This document shows positions 36,755-50,974 of a DNA stretch of 64,000 bases, piece after piece. The DNA comes from Acridotheres tristis (lineage: Eukaryota; Chordata; Aves; Passeriformes; Sturnidae): NCBI GenBank assembly GCA_037013685.1, contig CM072888.1, forward strand, positions 8,661,034 to 8,725,033. The letters are read 5' to 3'. The translations under genes were made by a program, and so were the position numbers. Under the pieces are notes generated by a model that was not told the origin of the DNA, ran no database searches, and was given only the letters and a program-made list of their open reading frames with translations. Numbering within the stretch: position 1 is the stretch's first letter; each line of letters opens with the position of its first letter.

Positions 36755-39285
36755 TTCATATTTATCTCTGAGCATTACATTCCTCACACCCCAAACTATT
36801 GTCTGAATTCACTGGCAACTGATCCAAAGATGTCAGAGGTATTTCAGTCACTGAAATAATTCAAAGCCAGATCACACTCAGTTAACACTTATAAACTCTT
36901 GTCCTCACCATATGCCTGAAAATGTCTGGAAATCTCTGAATAAAGATTTTAATAATGCATATGTAAAAGCACTGACCAATTTCAGAAGACAAGCGTATGG
37001 AACAGCAAGATCTGATAGCTGTGGACCTATAGTATAATTTCCATTAATTACTAGGTAAAATCAGGACATATCAGAATTCATTTTAAATTCCTGGTATGAG
37101 GAAAAAAATAAATAATTAATAATCTATGTTATCTTTTATTACTGGAACTGTAATTTTCTATACTCATACTTTGCAGTATAAAGTATGTAAATAACTTAGG
37201 AAAAGCTCATATGGGTTTTATTTTTCATTTATAACGCTATTTTCTCAGCAATGTGAATATTAAAATATTTTTTCCCATGGGTATATATGCAGAATGGCAG
37301 TGACTGCTGAAATCATAATTGCACAACATTTCACAGATATGAAACTCTTTTCATACATCCACAAGTTACTGAAAGATTGACTTTGAGAGATAAAGAATTT
37401 TATAGAAAAATTATACTTTAATTCTTATTTAATTTTAAATGCCAGATAAAGTTCTAGTAAAAGGCTGAAATGCAATTATGGCCTGTGATGGGACTTAAGC
37501 ATTTTTTCAAATGTTTTCCTAATTGGAACTTTAAGCTCATGATTTAAACCAAATCCATAATTAATGCAATCTCTTATATTTATTTAATTGGCTGAGTTTT
37601 AGTGGTCTGTGGAAATACTCAGCCGTCTATTCCACCTACGACATTTGGTGCCCTTGAGAAATTTACTATTTGTGGTCCTGTTCCTCCAGTGAAATGGACA
37701 GCACAGGAAGTATAAATTTATCCATAGTATCACCATCACTATTCAGCAGATTTCTATTCAGCTCCCAGCTTCATTGTACTAAGCAAACACAATAAAACCA
37801 GCTTCTTTCACGAAGTAACAAGATAGAGGAAAGAAAGGAAGCATTATCATCTCTGCTTTTACAAAATAATTTCAGTGGAATTTACGAAAATCTATTACAT
37901 GCTCCTCATCCTTGGGAGTTGCCCAATATACCTTGACAGTATGCTGTGAGAAGGAAACTGTGACTTTTGATTTCCAAAAAGGAAGTGAGTTGCACTTGGA
38001 AAGTCTTCAGGTGCTTTTGAAAGATCTTGACCATTCAAGACATGCACAGTTGTGTTAAAAGCTAAATCCACATATCCTAAATTTTACTTCATTGCTTTTC
38101 TGATGAGACCTTCCCCTCCCAGTTCTTTTCCTCATAGCTAAATGTATATGAATTTGCACTATAAAAGGAGTATGAAGTACAGAAAACTGTAGTAGTCCTC
38201 TGGAACACAATTCAGTGTCTACACATTAGCAATTGGCAAAAGAAATTTACTTCTGAAATGTTGTGTTTCGGATTAAACAAAGGACAAAAAGAACGACAAA
38301 AAAAGAAGCAATAATTTTGCAATTAAAAGAGTTGTTTGTTTATTCACTGTCCCCTCACTGAGAAAAGGCAGAAATGCTTTTGCCCAAACCTGCCTTTGAA
38401 GTTCAGCCCCAGGTAGAGAACAAACAGAAGTTTCAGCCTGAATGATAAATGTTTCCAAGGCCAAAGAACAACTAAGAAAAGCTGTTGTACAACATTAACA
38501 GTAGCAGGTCATGACCAGAACACTGGTACTATAATAAAGGTTTATTTAAATGCATTGGCATGGAGAAGGTGAAAATATGCAGAAAGAGAACTATTCTAAG
38601 TTTTATCTCTGACTTACTACTCAAAACCTGTTTAGATTGAAATGGAGAGGTTTCCTTGCTCTTTTCCAAACTTCCAGAGTGTTGGGGGGGCATCCTATGA
38701 ACCAATACACATCTGGAGTGGAGCACACCTAAAAAAGCAAATTAAATAATAAACAACGTACTTTCTTTAAAACTGCAATTCTAATATTTAAAATAAAACA
38801 GTAGAGAAACTAGAAAAAAAAAATAAAGAGGGGATTATTTTTTCCCCTGCTTTTCTTTTATGAATGTAGTGAAATCATAGCAGGCTTTTTTGTTTAGACT
38901 TCTACTGCCTTTAGCATTTGATGATAAATATTCACCATCACTTCTGCAACATACCCGTTTCTGTGCATTAGAATGTAAGTACATTATATTAATTGCTTGC
39001 AAGAGTAGCCAGTTGCAGAAAATTGAGTTTTCTTGCCTTTTCTTTGTGCACAGGAATAATATAGGTCAGAGACACAGGCCATACAAGTCTGGCAGACAAG
39101 TCACTGCACTCTTGTGGTGGAGAGCAGAAGGTGTTTTCTAGACAAACAGCTGGGCAGAATCAGTCTCACCCTGAAAATACCTGCAAAAAAACCTGCAAGC
39201 ATACGTGTGGTTTTGTATAATTTACATATATTTACAAGCATGTACTTATTTTGCTCATTTTCTTATGTATATATATGAAAACCTC
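36755..39285. other. AT-rich unique non-coding sequence
   Basis: No exon, RNA gene or repeat family recognised. Scattered short A and T runs only. Frames of about 60-65 codons at 38273-38726 on the minus strand are unrecognised. Confidence 0.4.
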
Positions 39286-39300
39286 TGTGTGTGTGTGTGT
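39286..39300. repeat. Short (TG)n microsatellite
   Basis: Seven and a half TG units. It is followed by ATAAG and an A run. Confidence 0.85.
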
Positions 39301-42300
39301 ATAAGAAAAAAAATGCAAAAAAATACACAGGAAAACACTTGAAAGCCAAAGTAATTCTCAATGTCTTGTTACTAGAATGAAATACCCAGCAAATAATTTA
39401 GGAAAATTCTGTTACTATATCATACGTAAAAATTTAAAATTTAAACTTTTCTTCATTTCACTTAAGAAGTGCATTTATTTTTAAATTTTGGAAATAATAA
39501 ATGCTCTCAAGACTTTTTTCTAGACTCACATTATTTCATACTATTGAGTATTTCACCGAATTAAAAAAACAAAACACTGATATTGCAATATTTATTTTCC
39601 CTACAGAATAGCTTTTCTCAGAGTAGGATTTTTTGAGATGCAGATAGTAATATTCTCTCCTCCAGTGTTCACTGAAATTAATGAACAATATATAGAATGG
39701 GGAATTACAGAATTTAGATGAAAGTCATTCATTAACTGTGCAAAGCTTTAAATTTGGGGAAAGATAAATGATTACCAAAACAAAATAACAATTAAACATG
39801 CTTGTACTATATTTGTTTGCGTAGTAATTGCTATATTTGCCACCATTAATTAGAATTCTCATTGAGCTAAAGAAAACCCTAAATCTGTTCCTTCTTTTGG
39901 TGGAGTTGAGAAACAAAATACAGCAGACAGAGAAAAGGAATTTTCCCTTTGATGATTTTATCAAAAAATTTTCATGATAAGTTATCTAAATTCCACCTTT
40001 GGATGGCAAAAGAAATTTTCCTTTCTTCTTAAAATATGATGGATTCTGTTACACTTTTTCATGAATTAGAATTACTTCAGCAGATTATTCGATTAAAAAC
40101 AATTTTATAGGTGTACTTTCGGGTAAAAAAATATACTTAGGACTTTCTCTAATTCCAGCTTGACTTTTCATAAAAAGGAATTATCTATCAGTGAACAGAT
40201 TGTTCTTTTAAGCTCATAATTTCCACTAACTGGGAAAAGATAGCATCCCATGAAATCACTTATTCAGATCAAACTTGGAGTATTTTTAAACTGTGGTATT
40301 CTGCCTTGATGCCTTATGGGTGCTGCAGAGCTGGTACCTCATTTTTCTGCTCTGTCATCTTGGCTGGACTCCCACTTTGTTGGCAAAAGCCCTTCTGCAT
40401 AAGGTTGCCTATTCTCCATCAAACAGCTGAGTTTCCATGAGGTAATGAATGTCCTGCAATCAGCAGTTGGATTTGTAATGATCTAAGATCCAAGCATAAT
40501 TTTCTGTATAAACTTAAGATGGTTTTGCCAGATATTTCTCCGCTAAGTTGTTTTTCTTAAACTTCACAGTGTTTGTCCTTGCCAGAGTTATATATATTAT
40601 ATATTTTCTGTCCATACTCTCTTGCCCTTTCTACCACTCAAATTCATGCACCATAATCACCAGGAAAGGTAACCCCTGTCTCTGAGGCATCTGGACAATT
40701 ATCAGGAAAATCTTTGCAGGACTTTGGAAATGAGAATGAATTGAAACCCAATCTACTTGATTGCAACAGTTCTGAGTCCAAATTTAATATGCAGTTACAC
40801 GTGAAAATCTGTTACTAAGAAATTTTCTATGAATTTTGTGAAACAGTTGAAAATGTACCAAACAATGGTATTGTAGATAGTCACTATTTCCTTGAAGTTA
40901 TTGTATCTGTTTCTGGAAGACATCCATCTTAGTATTTCTGAATTATTCTTAAGATTTACTACTGTTTCCAGATATGAAGGACCTGAACCACACCTCTCGG
41001 TAATTTTGGAGTAAATCAGAAATGAAAGTAATGAAATAAATGTGAGTAGACAAATGTGTGATAAAGAATTAAGCACAGAGATAGCTACATTGACATGTAT
41101 CAAACATAAATAAAGGTTAAAATATTTAGGAGTTATTTGAGAAACATTTGCACTGATATTTAATCACCTAACAGTAAATTATATATAAATGCTGGATGCA
41201 TTTATTACCTACACTGCTTTACATGTTTGCAAGCATATCTCATTGCTGTGATTTGTGCTGCTTGTCTCCTAATCTGAAGGCACTCTTTTAGAATTTGTGG
41301 AGGCAATGCATAGCTCTCTGAGATGCATATTTTATTCCACAGTATTTTTTAAGTGTACAGTTACTGGGGGCCAACTCACATAATTAAAAAGTTGCAGATT
41401 AAAAGTTGCATTATTGTGCAAATGGGAAGATTGCAGTTTTTGTGTAAACATTGTTACTGATTTCTTTGCTAAAGCCACTGCACACTGTGTCTATATTGAG
41501 AGAGGGAGCTACAGAAACCTCCTTCTGCTGGCAAGTCCATCCTGGTGTTTATTTCACAATTGTCCCAATGTGCGAAAAAATAGAAGAATTTTTAAATAAA
41601 GGAACTGTTCCAAGCCTCTTAACCTGAGACCATATCAGAGTGAAAGGCAGATGAGAAGGAAGTCCCTGTCTCTAAGGGCATGGCTATATAACAAGGGAAG
41701 ATTAAAATTAATTCCCAGCCTTGAAATGACCTGAATTGGTGAGTCTAAATGATTTTTAAAAAAAGAAAGAAAATGAATTTGCCAGCTATTAGGAAGAAAA
41801 GTGTAGGAGCACAACCAATTTTAGCATAGAGGCACTTTTCATACACGTAGTCCTGTTGCTTTTACTGGCATTGGCTTAAGCTCACCTGGCAGATGCACAG
41901 CAGTACCAAACCCTGTCGTCCTTTCATCATTTTCAGATTCTTAGGGTGGCACACTTTCTAAATGCTATCACAGTATAAGATTAATCAGGGTAGTTATCTT
42001 GGAAATGTGATATGCTTTAAAAACATTCCTTCCAATATCTGGTTCCCAAATGGGAGCTGAAGGCAGATTTCACTCCAGAAATATCACACCCCAAGGGAAG
42101 AGGCTCTGCTCTGAAGCCCAGGTTTTGCAGGGAGCTCTTCCATCCCACACCACCTCATTGATCTAGTTGTGGCTAATCTAATGCCTGGACCAAAAGCAGT
42201 AGAGCTGGAAGAGCGTGGCTCAGGGCTGGAGCTGGTTCATGCAGATCTCCTGTGCCATGCTGCACAGGGGGAAAGCAAACACGCCCTGAGGCTCTGTGAC

Positions 42301-43520
42301 TAGGTCTGGCTTATCTGGCATGAGGAGATCAATGTGCTGAACCCGACCTCTGGTTGCTGCCCCATTGTCAGGGCACTGTGCTCAGCTGGCCACTGTTTCA
42401 CTCAGCTCGCTGGGTGCACGTCCTGCTCTTGGCTTCAGACGTGTGTAAACAGCTTTGCAGCTAGTTTCTTCAAGCTCTGTTATCATGTGAAGATTAAACA
42501 TCTGAGCAAATAATCACAAAGCCAAAAGTGGCCATTTGCTCAATAACACATCTGTTAGGATGAAATCCTGATCCTTTGTGCTTTGTGTGTGCTTTGATTG
42601 CCTGGGGAACTGGCATGCTAATTTTTGCTCAGAGGTTATAATATTGAAAGTCTGGGTTTTGTTTAACAGTCAGGCTTAACTCTTGGGCTAACATTTTTCC
42701 TGGAGTTTCCAACATGATCACATAATTATGTTTCGTAAGTGAAGGACAGAGTTATGCCCTAAAAGAAGAAGATATGAGTTAGTTTGTCAATCAAGTAAAA
42801 CGATTAATTTAAAACAACTCACAACAGCTACAAGGGTAGGAAGGATTATCTACTTATTAAAAGGCAACTATGCTCAGTTAGGAGAAAATAGATAAGGGCT
42901 GGATCAAATTTTAATTATTTTGTTTGATTTTTTCCTTGCCAGAATGAGAAAAAAAAAATCATTCAAAGAGCAACATTCAACAATCGAGCTTCTTGAAATG
43001 AAGCAGAACAGAAGCGCTGTTGATTTTGACTTCATCTTATCCAGCAGTTCAGAATTATATTCGTAGCCCCTGAGGGGATTTCTAGGTTGGCTTGTTCATT
43101 CCTTCTGAGTAACTACAGGGCAATACAACACAAAACAATACCGTACCAATTACCATATCGATAACTATTCTGATATTTAGAAGCAGTTCTCTGAATTCCA
43201 CATTATGGTACATATCAAAGATAATATAGTAACATCAACATTCCTGCTCCCTCTTTCATAAGATCCTGATATCCCTCTTTTTAGTTTTCCCTGTTGTCAT
43301 AAATAATTAAAGTGCAACTACTGTCAACATCACATTTCTCTGTGCAAAAAGCTCTGAGATCTTCTGATCATACTGCTTACTCCATATCTCTTCTTTAGTC
43401 AGTCCTTTACCATCAAATAACTATAAAATAATCTCACTATTCTGATGCTTCCATCTTCTTTGGGACATAAGTTACCATGTTCTCATCCCTAGGAATAACA
43501 AAGAACCACATATTCCTTGC
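39301..43520. other. Non-coding, with a GC-richer block at 42040-42470
   Basis: Mostly AT-rich unique sequence without a recognisable exon. The 42040-42470 block is clearly less AT-rich, with several CpG dinucleotides (for example within GAGCGTGG, ACACGCCC and CTCGCTGG), but it is far from a CpG island and has no long open frame. The 102-codon minus-strand frame at 40795-41103 is unrecognised. Confidence 0.35.
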
Positions 43521-43535
43521 TTTTTTTTTTTTTTT
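43521..43535. repeat. Poly(T) run, 15 nt
   Basis: An uninterrupted T run inside AT-rich sequence. No retroposon body could be identified on either side. Confidence 0.9.
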
Positions 43536-46500
43536 AACATTTATTTTTAATAAATTTCTTTATAATCTTACTTCGACTAGGGCTTCTATTTCTATTAAAA
43601 GTGGTTTGGCAGGAATAAGCGTTCTCTCTTTGCTGCCTTTTTACTTTCTGCAAAGCTGCACAGGGATCCAGTCACAGACCAGTCTCCCATGGGCAAGAGA
43701 AGAATGACAACTTTATCCATACAAGCTAATCACCAAAAATTTTCAAAGGACTTCATCATTTCTGTTACTAATTAAACCTGTCTTTCTTCCTGTATGTCCA
43801 GAGACACATCTTTGGAGCCTGCCTGCTGCAGATGCACATAATCTGAAAAAGCTGGAAGATCTTAATTGCCTTTCTGCACTGTTTTCTTCAGAGCCTCTCT
43901 CCAAATGCACCCCCATCTAGAGAGGCTGGAGCCACATCTTCAATACTTCATCCTGCAAATATTCATTGGCACAACAAAAGTTAGGTTTTATACCTGATGT
44001 CAACCTATTCTTCTGGGGACAAAGTCAAACACAATTGCTAAGGGAGTATCTTAGAGAGAAAATAATTTTATATTAGAGAAAATAATTTTTTCATGTGCTG
44101 GTAAAGTTAAAACACTTCACTGAAGAAAAAATGTTATTCATTGTTTAATTATTATGAGTTAATTTCCATGTCATATTTCACAATTCAGGAAAAAAAAATC
44201 AGCAGTTCATTTAATATTGTTTATGTTTGATAAAAGCACTGTAAGTGTAAATTGTTCAGATGATTGTGAGAGATCTTTGTGTGATATAAAACTACAGATT
44301 TCTCTAGAGTACTGGTATAGGAAATCTTAATTTGTATTACTTAATATTACCTAGATTACCTGTTATTTTTTGGGGGTTTTTTTAAGGAATATATTTTTAA
44401 AAATTGAATAAGCCCCATATTTATTCATTGCTATGTCTAGTAAATAAGGAAATTAAAGCCTGTCACATCATTCCAAAACTGTTCTGTCACATCAGGTGTC
44501 CCAAGGCTACCAATAGTAATTTTTTTACAAAAAGTTCAGACCTCAGAGAAATTTACTTTTGATGAATTTGTCTGCCTTATAATGGATTTCATTAATCCAG
44601 TAATTACTAGATGCAACAGAAAAAGGTCCCATTTGAAGGAGAGGGAGATATTAAAAAACACCTCAAATCGGTCCTCACTGTACCACTCTTTTCTTCACCT
44701 TTTGCAAAGCCTGTTCCAGATCATAACCCAATTCTTGTTACACAGTTGATCAGTTTTAGTATTATGAGAAAAATCCACTTGCATGTCATATAGAAGTGAC
44801 TATTCAAATATAAATCACAGGAAAGAACAAACTTGCTGTATCTTTTCTGCCTCCAAGGAAAGAATGCAGACTTGGTTGGGACAAAGCTTTTGTTGTCTTC
44901 AAGTGGTTGTCAGTAATTTTACTTACAGCATGTAAAAATCCTGCACCCACTAAGCTGCTCCATATTTCAGGATGTCTAGTTCCAGACAAGTAGAACAGAT
45001 GGGAAACACTTGATGGAAAACTTTACTTCAGAGGAATACAATTAGGCCAGGTAGAAAGCTAAGTTTCACAAAAGTCTAAATATTTAAAGCTTACGTGTTA
45101 TCGAAAGGTATTTTAGAGATAGTATTTAGAAAACAAAACAAAATTATTGTGAAATACTGTACTTTGTGTAAGCATTTTGAATGGATGTGCTGAACATAAT
45201 AAAAGGGGAAAATTTGTATGTGGGTATTGACTAAACAATTGGTAATAGCTCATGACTATTTACAACTTTTAAGACATACTACAGGCAATTTTCTTTAACC
45301 TAAAATGCAAATGCTTCATCTTGTTTATATTGGCTAGCTGAATAAAGGTTCCAAAAGAGGTAAAATAAATATCACCATTAAAACTATTCTAATGCAAGTG
45401 AATTTGACATTGAAAAGGGAGATTTCAGTATAGAACATGGAATTTTCTTTTATTCCCTGTGCTTTACAGTTATGATGCTGCTTTTCATAAATATGGAACT
45501 ACTAACATTTACCCAGCTGAAGAGTTCTACTTTCCTTTAAGGTGAATGTCTATATCTAGATCCTGATCTTGAACTCATATCATTTTATACCTGCCTTCAT
45601 ATCAGCAGTGTTAATTCCAGTTTTCCTCACTGAAGATCAAAGATGAGGTTTTTGAGATACCTGGCAGCTTTTCACCCCATGGCAGATGATGCTTTTGCTT
45701 CCTTCTTTGACTTGAAACGAAAGGGCAGAACAATATGTACTTTACAAAAGCTTGCCTAGTACCCTTCTGCCTAAAAAACATCACTGGCATTAAATTCCCT
45801 ATGTCTTTTTCATACCAGCTTGTTTTGCAGAGATTTAGAAGGTGATTAGTATCATTATCAGACCTTACTTTTTTCAGGGCTTTACTCATTACTGGCCAGG
45901 GGTCAATCAAATCATGCATATTAAATCCAGGTCACAGTGAGCTGTGCACAGGAGGAAAAGCACCACAGAGAAGCTTCAGCTAAGGGTTGCCATCAAATAT
46001 TAAAATCACAGGTTAATGTATGTGTGACTGCATTAGTTCCACACTGGAACTTCAGTATCAAAGCCAGGGAATGGACCAGGTAATAAGACTGAAGAATGCT
46101 GAGACTTAAAAAAATAATTCTCATGTCTTGACTGACCAGATTTAATGACAATGAGAGCACAAACTCCCTACGCCTTTACAGACTTTTCAGAAAGAAATGA
46201 GTAATTTCCACTAAAACAACAGCATGCAAGTATAACTAATAGGAGAATAAAAAAATTGACAGTCATTACCCTTTAGCTTGCCTTGAAAAGCCACAGTTCC
46301 AAGGTGACATCAGGGCACCAAAACACTCATGGTTTTCTGTGCTTGTTTTATTAGTGCAGAGCTAAAAGCCTAGATAAAGTAAAAATGAGAGTGCCAGCAT
46401 TAAAATGGGATGCAAGATGGGACAGGGAGGAATGAAGGTCAACAGGATTGTCTACTAATAAGACATGAACTTGCATTACTTAATGATACCCTTGTAATCT

Positions 46501-47451
46501 GTCAGAAGTAGAAAGCTTAAGGAGTTAGTGAGCAAAGAGAGTCAAGTGGAAATTAAACCAGAGTTCTAGAAATATTTTTAAAAGAAATTAAGAAAATATT
46601 CAGAATTAAGCCATCTCAAAAACTAAGATCCACAGGCGATTGAGTATATTACATAAGGTACCTCCAGAATATATCATTTATGTTCTTATTTTCAAAGAAA
46701 CACCTTATTTTAAAAGAGATTTTATTAACCTACTGAATAGAGTATTCCTCATTTTTTTCCTTCTCATTTTTATTTATGCATTTATAGGCTACTTAAATAT
46801 TTTGGACCAAAATTGAATATTTAGACCTGGTTTAAATGTGAATATAGTAGTGTTAATGACTTTTTTAAAACATTAAACAGTAATGATGGTAGGGTATCAG
46901 AGTCTGCAAACAGACATTTGGCTAAAGCTTTCATCAAGATGTTCATGTAGCAACAGAAGAAAATATGTTGATATAAATATTTTTGTTTATATTAATTTAA
47001 AATTATATCAATATATATACAGATATAAGGACATTACGTTTCTACCTATAAATACAGTTTTAGGGTTTGGGATCTTTTCCCCTCTTTGAAATCAAACCAC
47101 TCCGGTAAACATGAGAGATCTCTTTAGAAATTGAAATATGCCTACAAGCACAGGAAAATGGATATAATACACAATCTCTATGGTTAGTTGCAAATGCATT
47201 TACCTTGTGGAGATTTTTTTGTTTGTTTTATTTGTTTGATTTAGTGAGAAAATTCATCTCCCATCTTCTTCCCAGCTTGGGTCTTTCACATGTTATTTCT
47301 TTCAAGGCTGGTCAATACAGATCCCTGATTTACAGAGCCATTCTCAGTAATTTATTTAGATTGCATAAGAAGCCAGTGGCGTCAGAGAAACAGCAAGAGC
47401 TGCTCGTCTGTTTCTGAGCTGAAATATCACCTGCCAATAAAGCTGTGGTTT
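43536..47451. other. AT-rich unique non-coding sequence
   Basis: No exon or known repeat. A small imperfect tandem duplication (TTAGAGA...AAATAATTT twice) lies at 44052-44090, and an AT-only stretch at about 46993-47025. The 102-codon minus-strand frame at 45611-45919 is unrecognised. Confidence 0.4.
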
Positions 47452-47498
47452 CAGATAAACCCTACCAACAGAGAGCAATTCAGATATACCCTACCAAC
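47452..47498. repeat. 18-bp direct repeat, 29-bp period
   Basis: CAGATAAACCCTACCAAC (47452-47469) recurs as CAGATATACCCTACCAAC (47481-47498) with one mismatch and an 11-base spacer. It is probably a local duplication. Confidence 0.85.
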
Positions 47499-50400
47499 TT
47501 AATTCAGATTTTTTAAGTGAAGGCCATTTAATTGTAAAAACAGCACTAGAAAAAATTCACAGGCATTGCGGTGTTGGCAAATATTCTCAGTCTGATAATT
47601 CTGATATTTTCATAAATCTCTGCCATTACAAGCTGTACTAGCATAGTCTGTGTTTTCTGTTGTAATCTGTGTGTTAGAATCCCTTTTGCAGCTCGTGACT
47701 GGAGATTAACACTGGTTTCCAGGCCAAGTCATTACAGTTTATCCTCATAACCTTATGTGCATTTAGTCTCACCACGTCCCTTCAAATGTGGCAAATTCTC
47801 AGGCAACAGCATGAAAATATTTCCATTCTTGCTGGCCCTCTAATGATATTAACCCCTCCATATGCAGAGGTATACATAGCACAATAAAAAAGACTCATGG
47901 AAATTTGAATTTTTATGTTGGGATTATTTTTGAACTAAGTTGATAAAACATCAACCAGAGCCTTGGTGCTCTTAGGCTATTTTACAGTAGCAGCTAGGAT
48001 ATCAGCACCTCTATGAAGATATTTTTGCATTGTCACAGAGTGTAGAAACTGGACCTTAGCATAAACAAGGGACTGAGCTGTCATTTCTGTGCAAGTCAAC
48101 AAAGACCAGACTGTCCTTTCAAATGTGAGCTGGAGAACACTTGACAAGTGCAATCAGCTCCAACTTTTGTGCTTTGACACACTGAAAGCAATTCAGAGCA
48201 AAGAGGGGCATAATGGGTTGGAAGGGATGGTGCATAAGAAAAGCTTAGGAAGATTAAATATGTACAGCTTGACTAACCAACAATTAAGCGGGGGGAGAGG
48301 GAAAAGATATATCTGTCAAATGCAATGAGAAGGTAAACACCAAGGGGCAAGAGTAATTATTTAAAAATACAAATGGGATATAGCTAGAAATAATGAGATC
48401 AAATTGAGAAAAGGACCATGTAATCTGAATTTGAAGAATGACTTACTGTAAATGAGAAAGGGTATCTCCACTTTTTTCTCTTGAGAGCATTCTACGGTGT
48501 GCTAGATCTTCCTCAAAACAATTAAAATGAAATGGGTAAAGCACAGGGGACTATATTGTATGTTACAGTTCTGTATTTGCAGGGCTTCGCTTTCTCTCCT
48601 AAGAGATCTTTTCTAATTGCAATGATTTTTTTCCCCCAAAAAAATTAATAAACAAAAAATCCAAATAAAATGAGAAGCCATGAAATAATAGTTGCTTGGG
48701 AATAGGGAGAAAGGTACAAGAAACATTGAGGAAAAAAATGAATAAGCTTTATGTGAATTAAATAAATAATGAAAACCATATCAAAAATTTTAAGGCTTTC
48801 TAGTCCCTTCCATTGTACTACAAATCTGTTTGTATTCATTCAGTTGTGACCTTGCACAGTCCCTTGCAGATCCAGATTTTTATTAAATCAGATACAGAAG
48901 CATATTTGAGAAATATTTTAATATTTAAAATAAAAACCTAAATATGTATTGCTTTTAAGTTGAAGAGTATGGATTAGAGGAGAAAGGCTAATTGCAAAAT
49001 AGTTGCAGACTTATAGTGGAAGAAATTAATTCAATGATTATGTTAAAACATACCAGGTCTACAAGCAAGAAAGGAGGCAAGAGAATTTCTAAATTCTTTT
49101 TCATGTGGAATTAACAGTGACATGAAAGGAAATTCAAAACTTGTATAACAAAAATAGAAAGACACTGCCTAGCTCCTCTACATAAAGGAATGCATTCCGA
49201 TAGGTTGAGTGACATTATCTAGTGTTTTGAATAGCAATTTTCAATGAATTAAAATTCAGTATTTTTATTAAAATTTCTGCTTGTAGTGAGATTTCTTTCA
49301 TTGTCATTTTAATTTTCATTTTCACCCTCAAATAAGGACATTGCTGACTGAATTTTTCTGCTTGAACAGATAAAATAATCACAAATTAAAAAGCAAAAGC
49401 AATGGGATGCAACGTTTCCATGCAACTGAAAACCTGTATGTGAAGTGAAATACTAGCAATTGAGACCACATAATTTATATTTTAGAATACTAGCTATTAA
49501 TTCTTAATTGCAATTGATAAATTAGGATTAAAATAAGTAAGTAGCTGATGTAGATCACCATTCTTTCAACATAGTCAATCTACATTCTTTCTATGTCCTT
49601 ATACCACATAGCTGAATCATAAAACTGCATTTAATTTAGTAGTATTCACTTTTTAAAATCTATCTAAACTGATTGACCTATCTAAATCAGAAAGTTGCTG
49701 TCTTCAAAGATGGTCACAGGTTGTCCTTCCTGTTCTCTCTGCAAATGTGTTAAAAACATTTTTATGTCTTTTGTTTACCAAATTATTTATTGCTTTAATG
49801 AACTGAAATACCTGTCTATGAACTCAGAGATAATATGAGAATTAAGTAACTTCAGAAACTTGTCATGCTAAGTGAGTGGACATGCATAAGAATAATCTTT
49901 TTAGAGCAGTGTAATATTATGTCATGATCCAGAAGAGTGAAATTTGTCTAAAAGTCAATAATTTCTTTGAAATACTTGCATTTTAAAAGCATAAGCTAGT
50001 AAAATGGAGCATAATGCACAGAAGTGAAATTACACCCATTTTAATCAGGAAATTACTTTGTTCTGTATAATAACACTGTGACAGTAAAATCTCAAAATGC
50101 TGTTCTGCTTAGAGGATGGCTATAAAAATGTCAGAAAGGATTTTCAGGCAGCCCTTCACTGATATGAAGCACTGAATTTACAGATACAAAACCAGAGCCT
50201 GTATCAATTCCCACAGAAATCCAAGGAATTCAGCGAAAACAGAGAAAAATGTCACTCACATCATCCATCAGTAGTGTCAGTTCTGAAAAACAAAAATCTG
50301 CTTGCAAAAATCAAATTATCATTATTTGCATCTATATGTTGTTAGAGGTAGCAGATTCAATTAGGTTATCTCTTCAATATTCCTCCAAAAGAGACTTTCA

Positions 50401-50974
50401 AACACGTAAATCAAACCAAAAGGATGCTCTGGGGCACTGTTTTTTATGGGCAGGAGAACCAGCAAGAGATGATCAAGGAGTTAAATAAGGTAGCTGGTTC
50501 TTCAACCTCCCTGTCCCTTTTTCTACAAAGAGGAATGGGAGAGGCAAGAGAAATGCTTGAATGATATTAAAGCACAAAGAGTAAAAGTATATAAAAAAAA
50601 TATTTAATTTATGCCAAACACCACCTCAGTCTAGATACTAGTGAAAATATTACACCCTTTTGTTCAAGCTGTTGACCAACAGCTGGATTACTGCCATTTC
50701 TGCTGTCAAGGCCTCCTCTTCACAGCTAGAAGCTGAAAGCTCTAATTTTCCCTCAGTAGTTCTTGTCCAGGGGACTGAGGGCTGAAGGCTGGGATTTTGG
50801 GAGCCCCGGCTGTCTGATAACCACCCCTGTGCAGGGACATTGTCATGGCCTCCTCATCTCTGCTGCATGTGGCTCTTTGCACACCTCTCACAGCACCTCC
50901 CACATAGCTTTTCTGATAAATTTGATCCAAAGAGTTGTAGAGAGGTTGTTGGCTGCTTTTTTCTATTCACATTA
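47499..50974. other. AT-rich unique non-coding sequence
   Basis: No exon or repeat family recognised. A GC-richer patch lies at about 50690-50910, immediately before the CR1 copy. Frames of 62-79 codons are unrecognised. Confidence 0.4.

Noticed and set aside
48200..48232. GGGTTGGAAGGGATGG, similar to part of CR1
   Set aside because: No octamer tail or other CR1 segments lie beside it, so it is probably coincidence.
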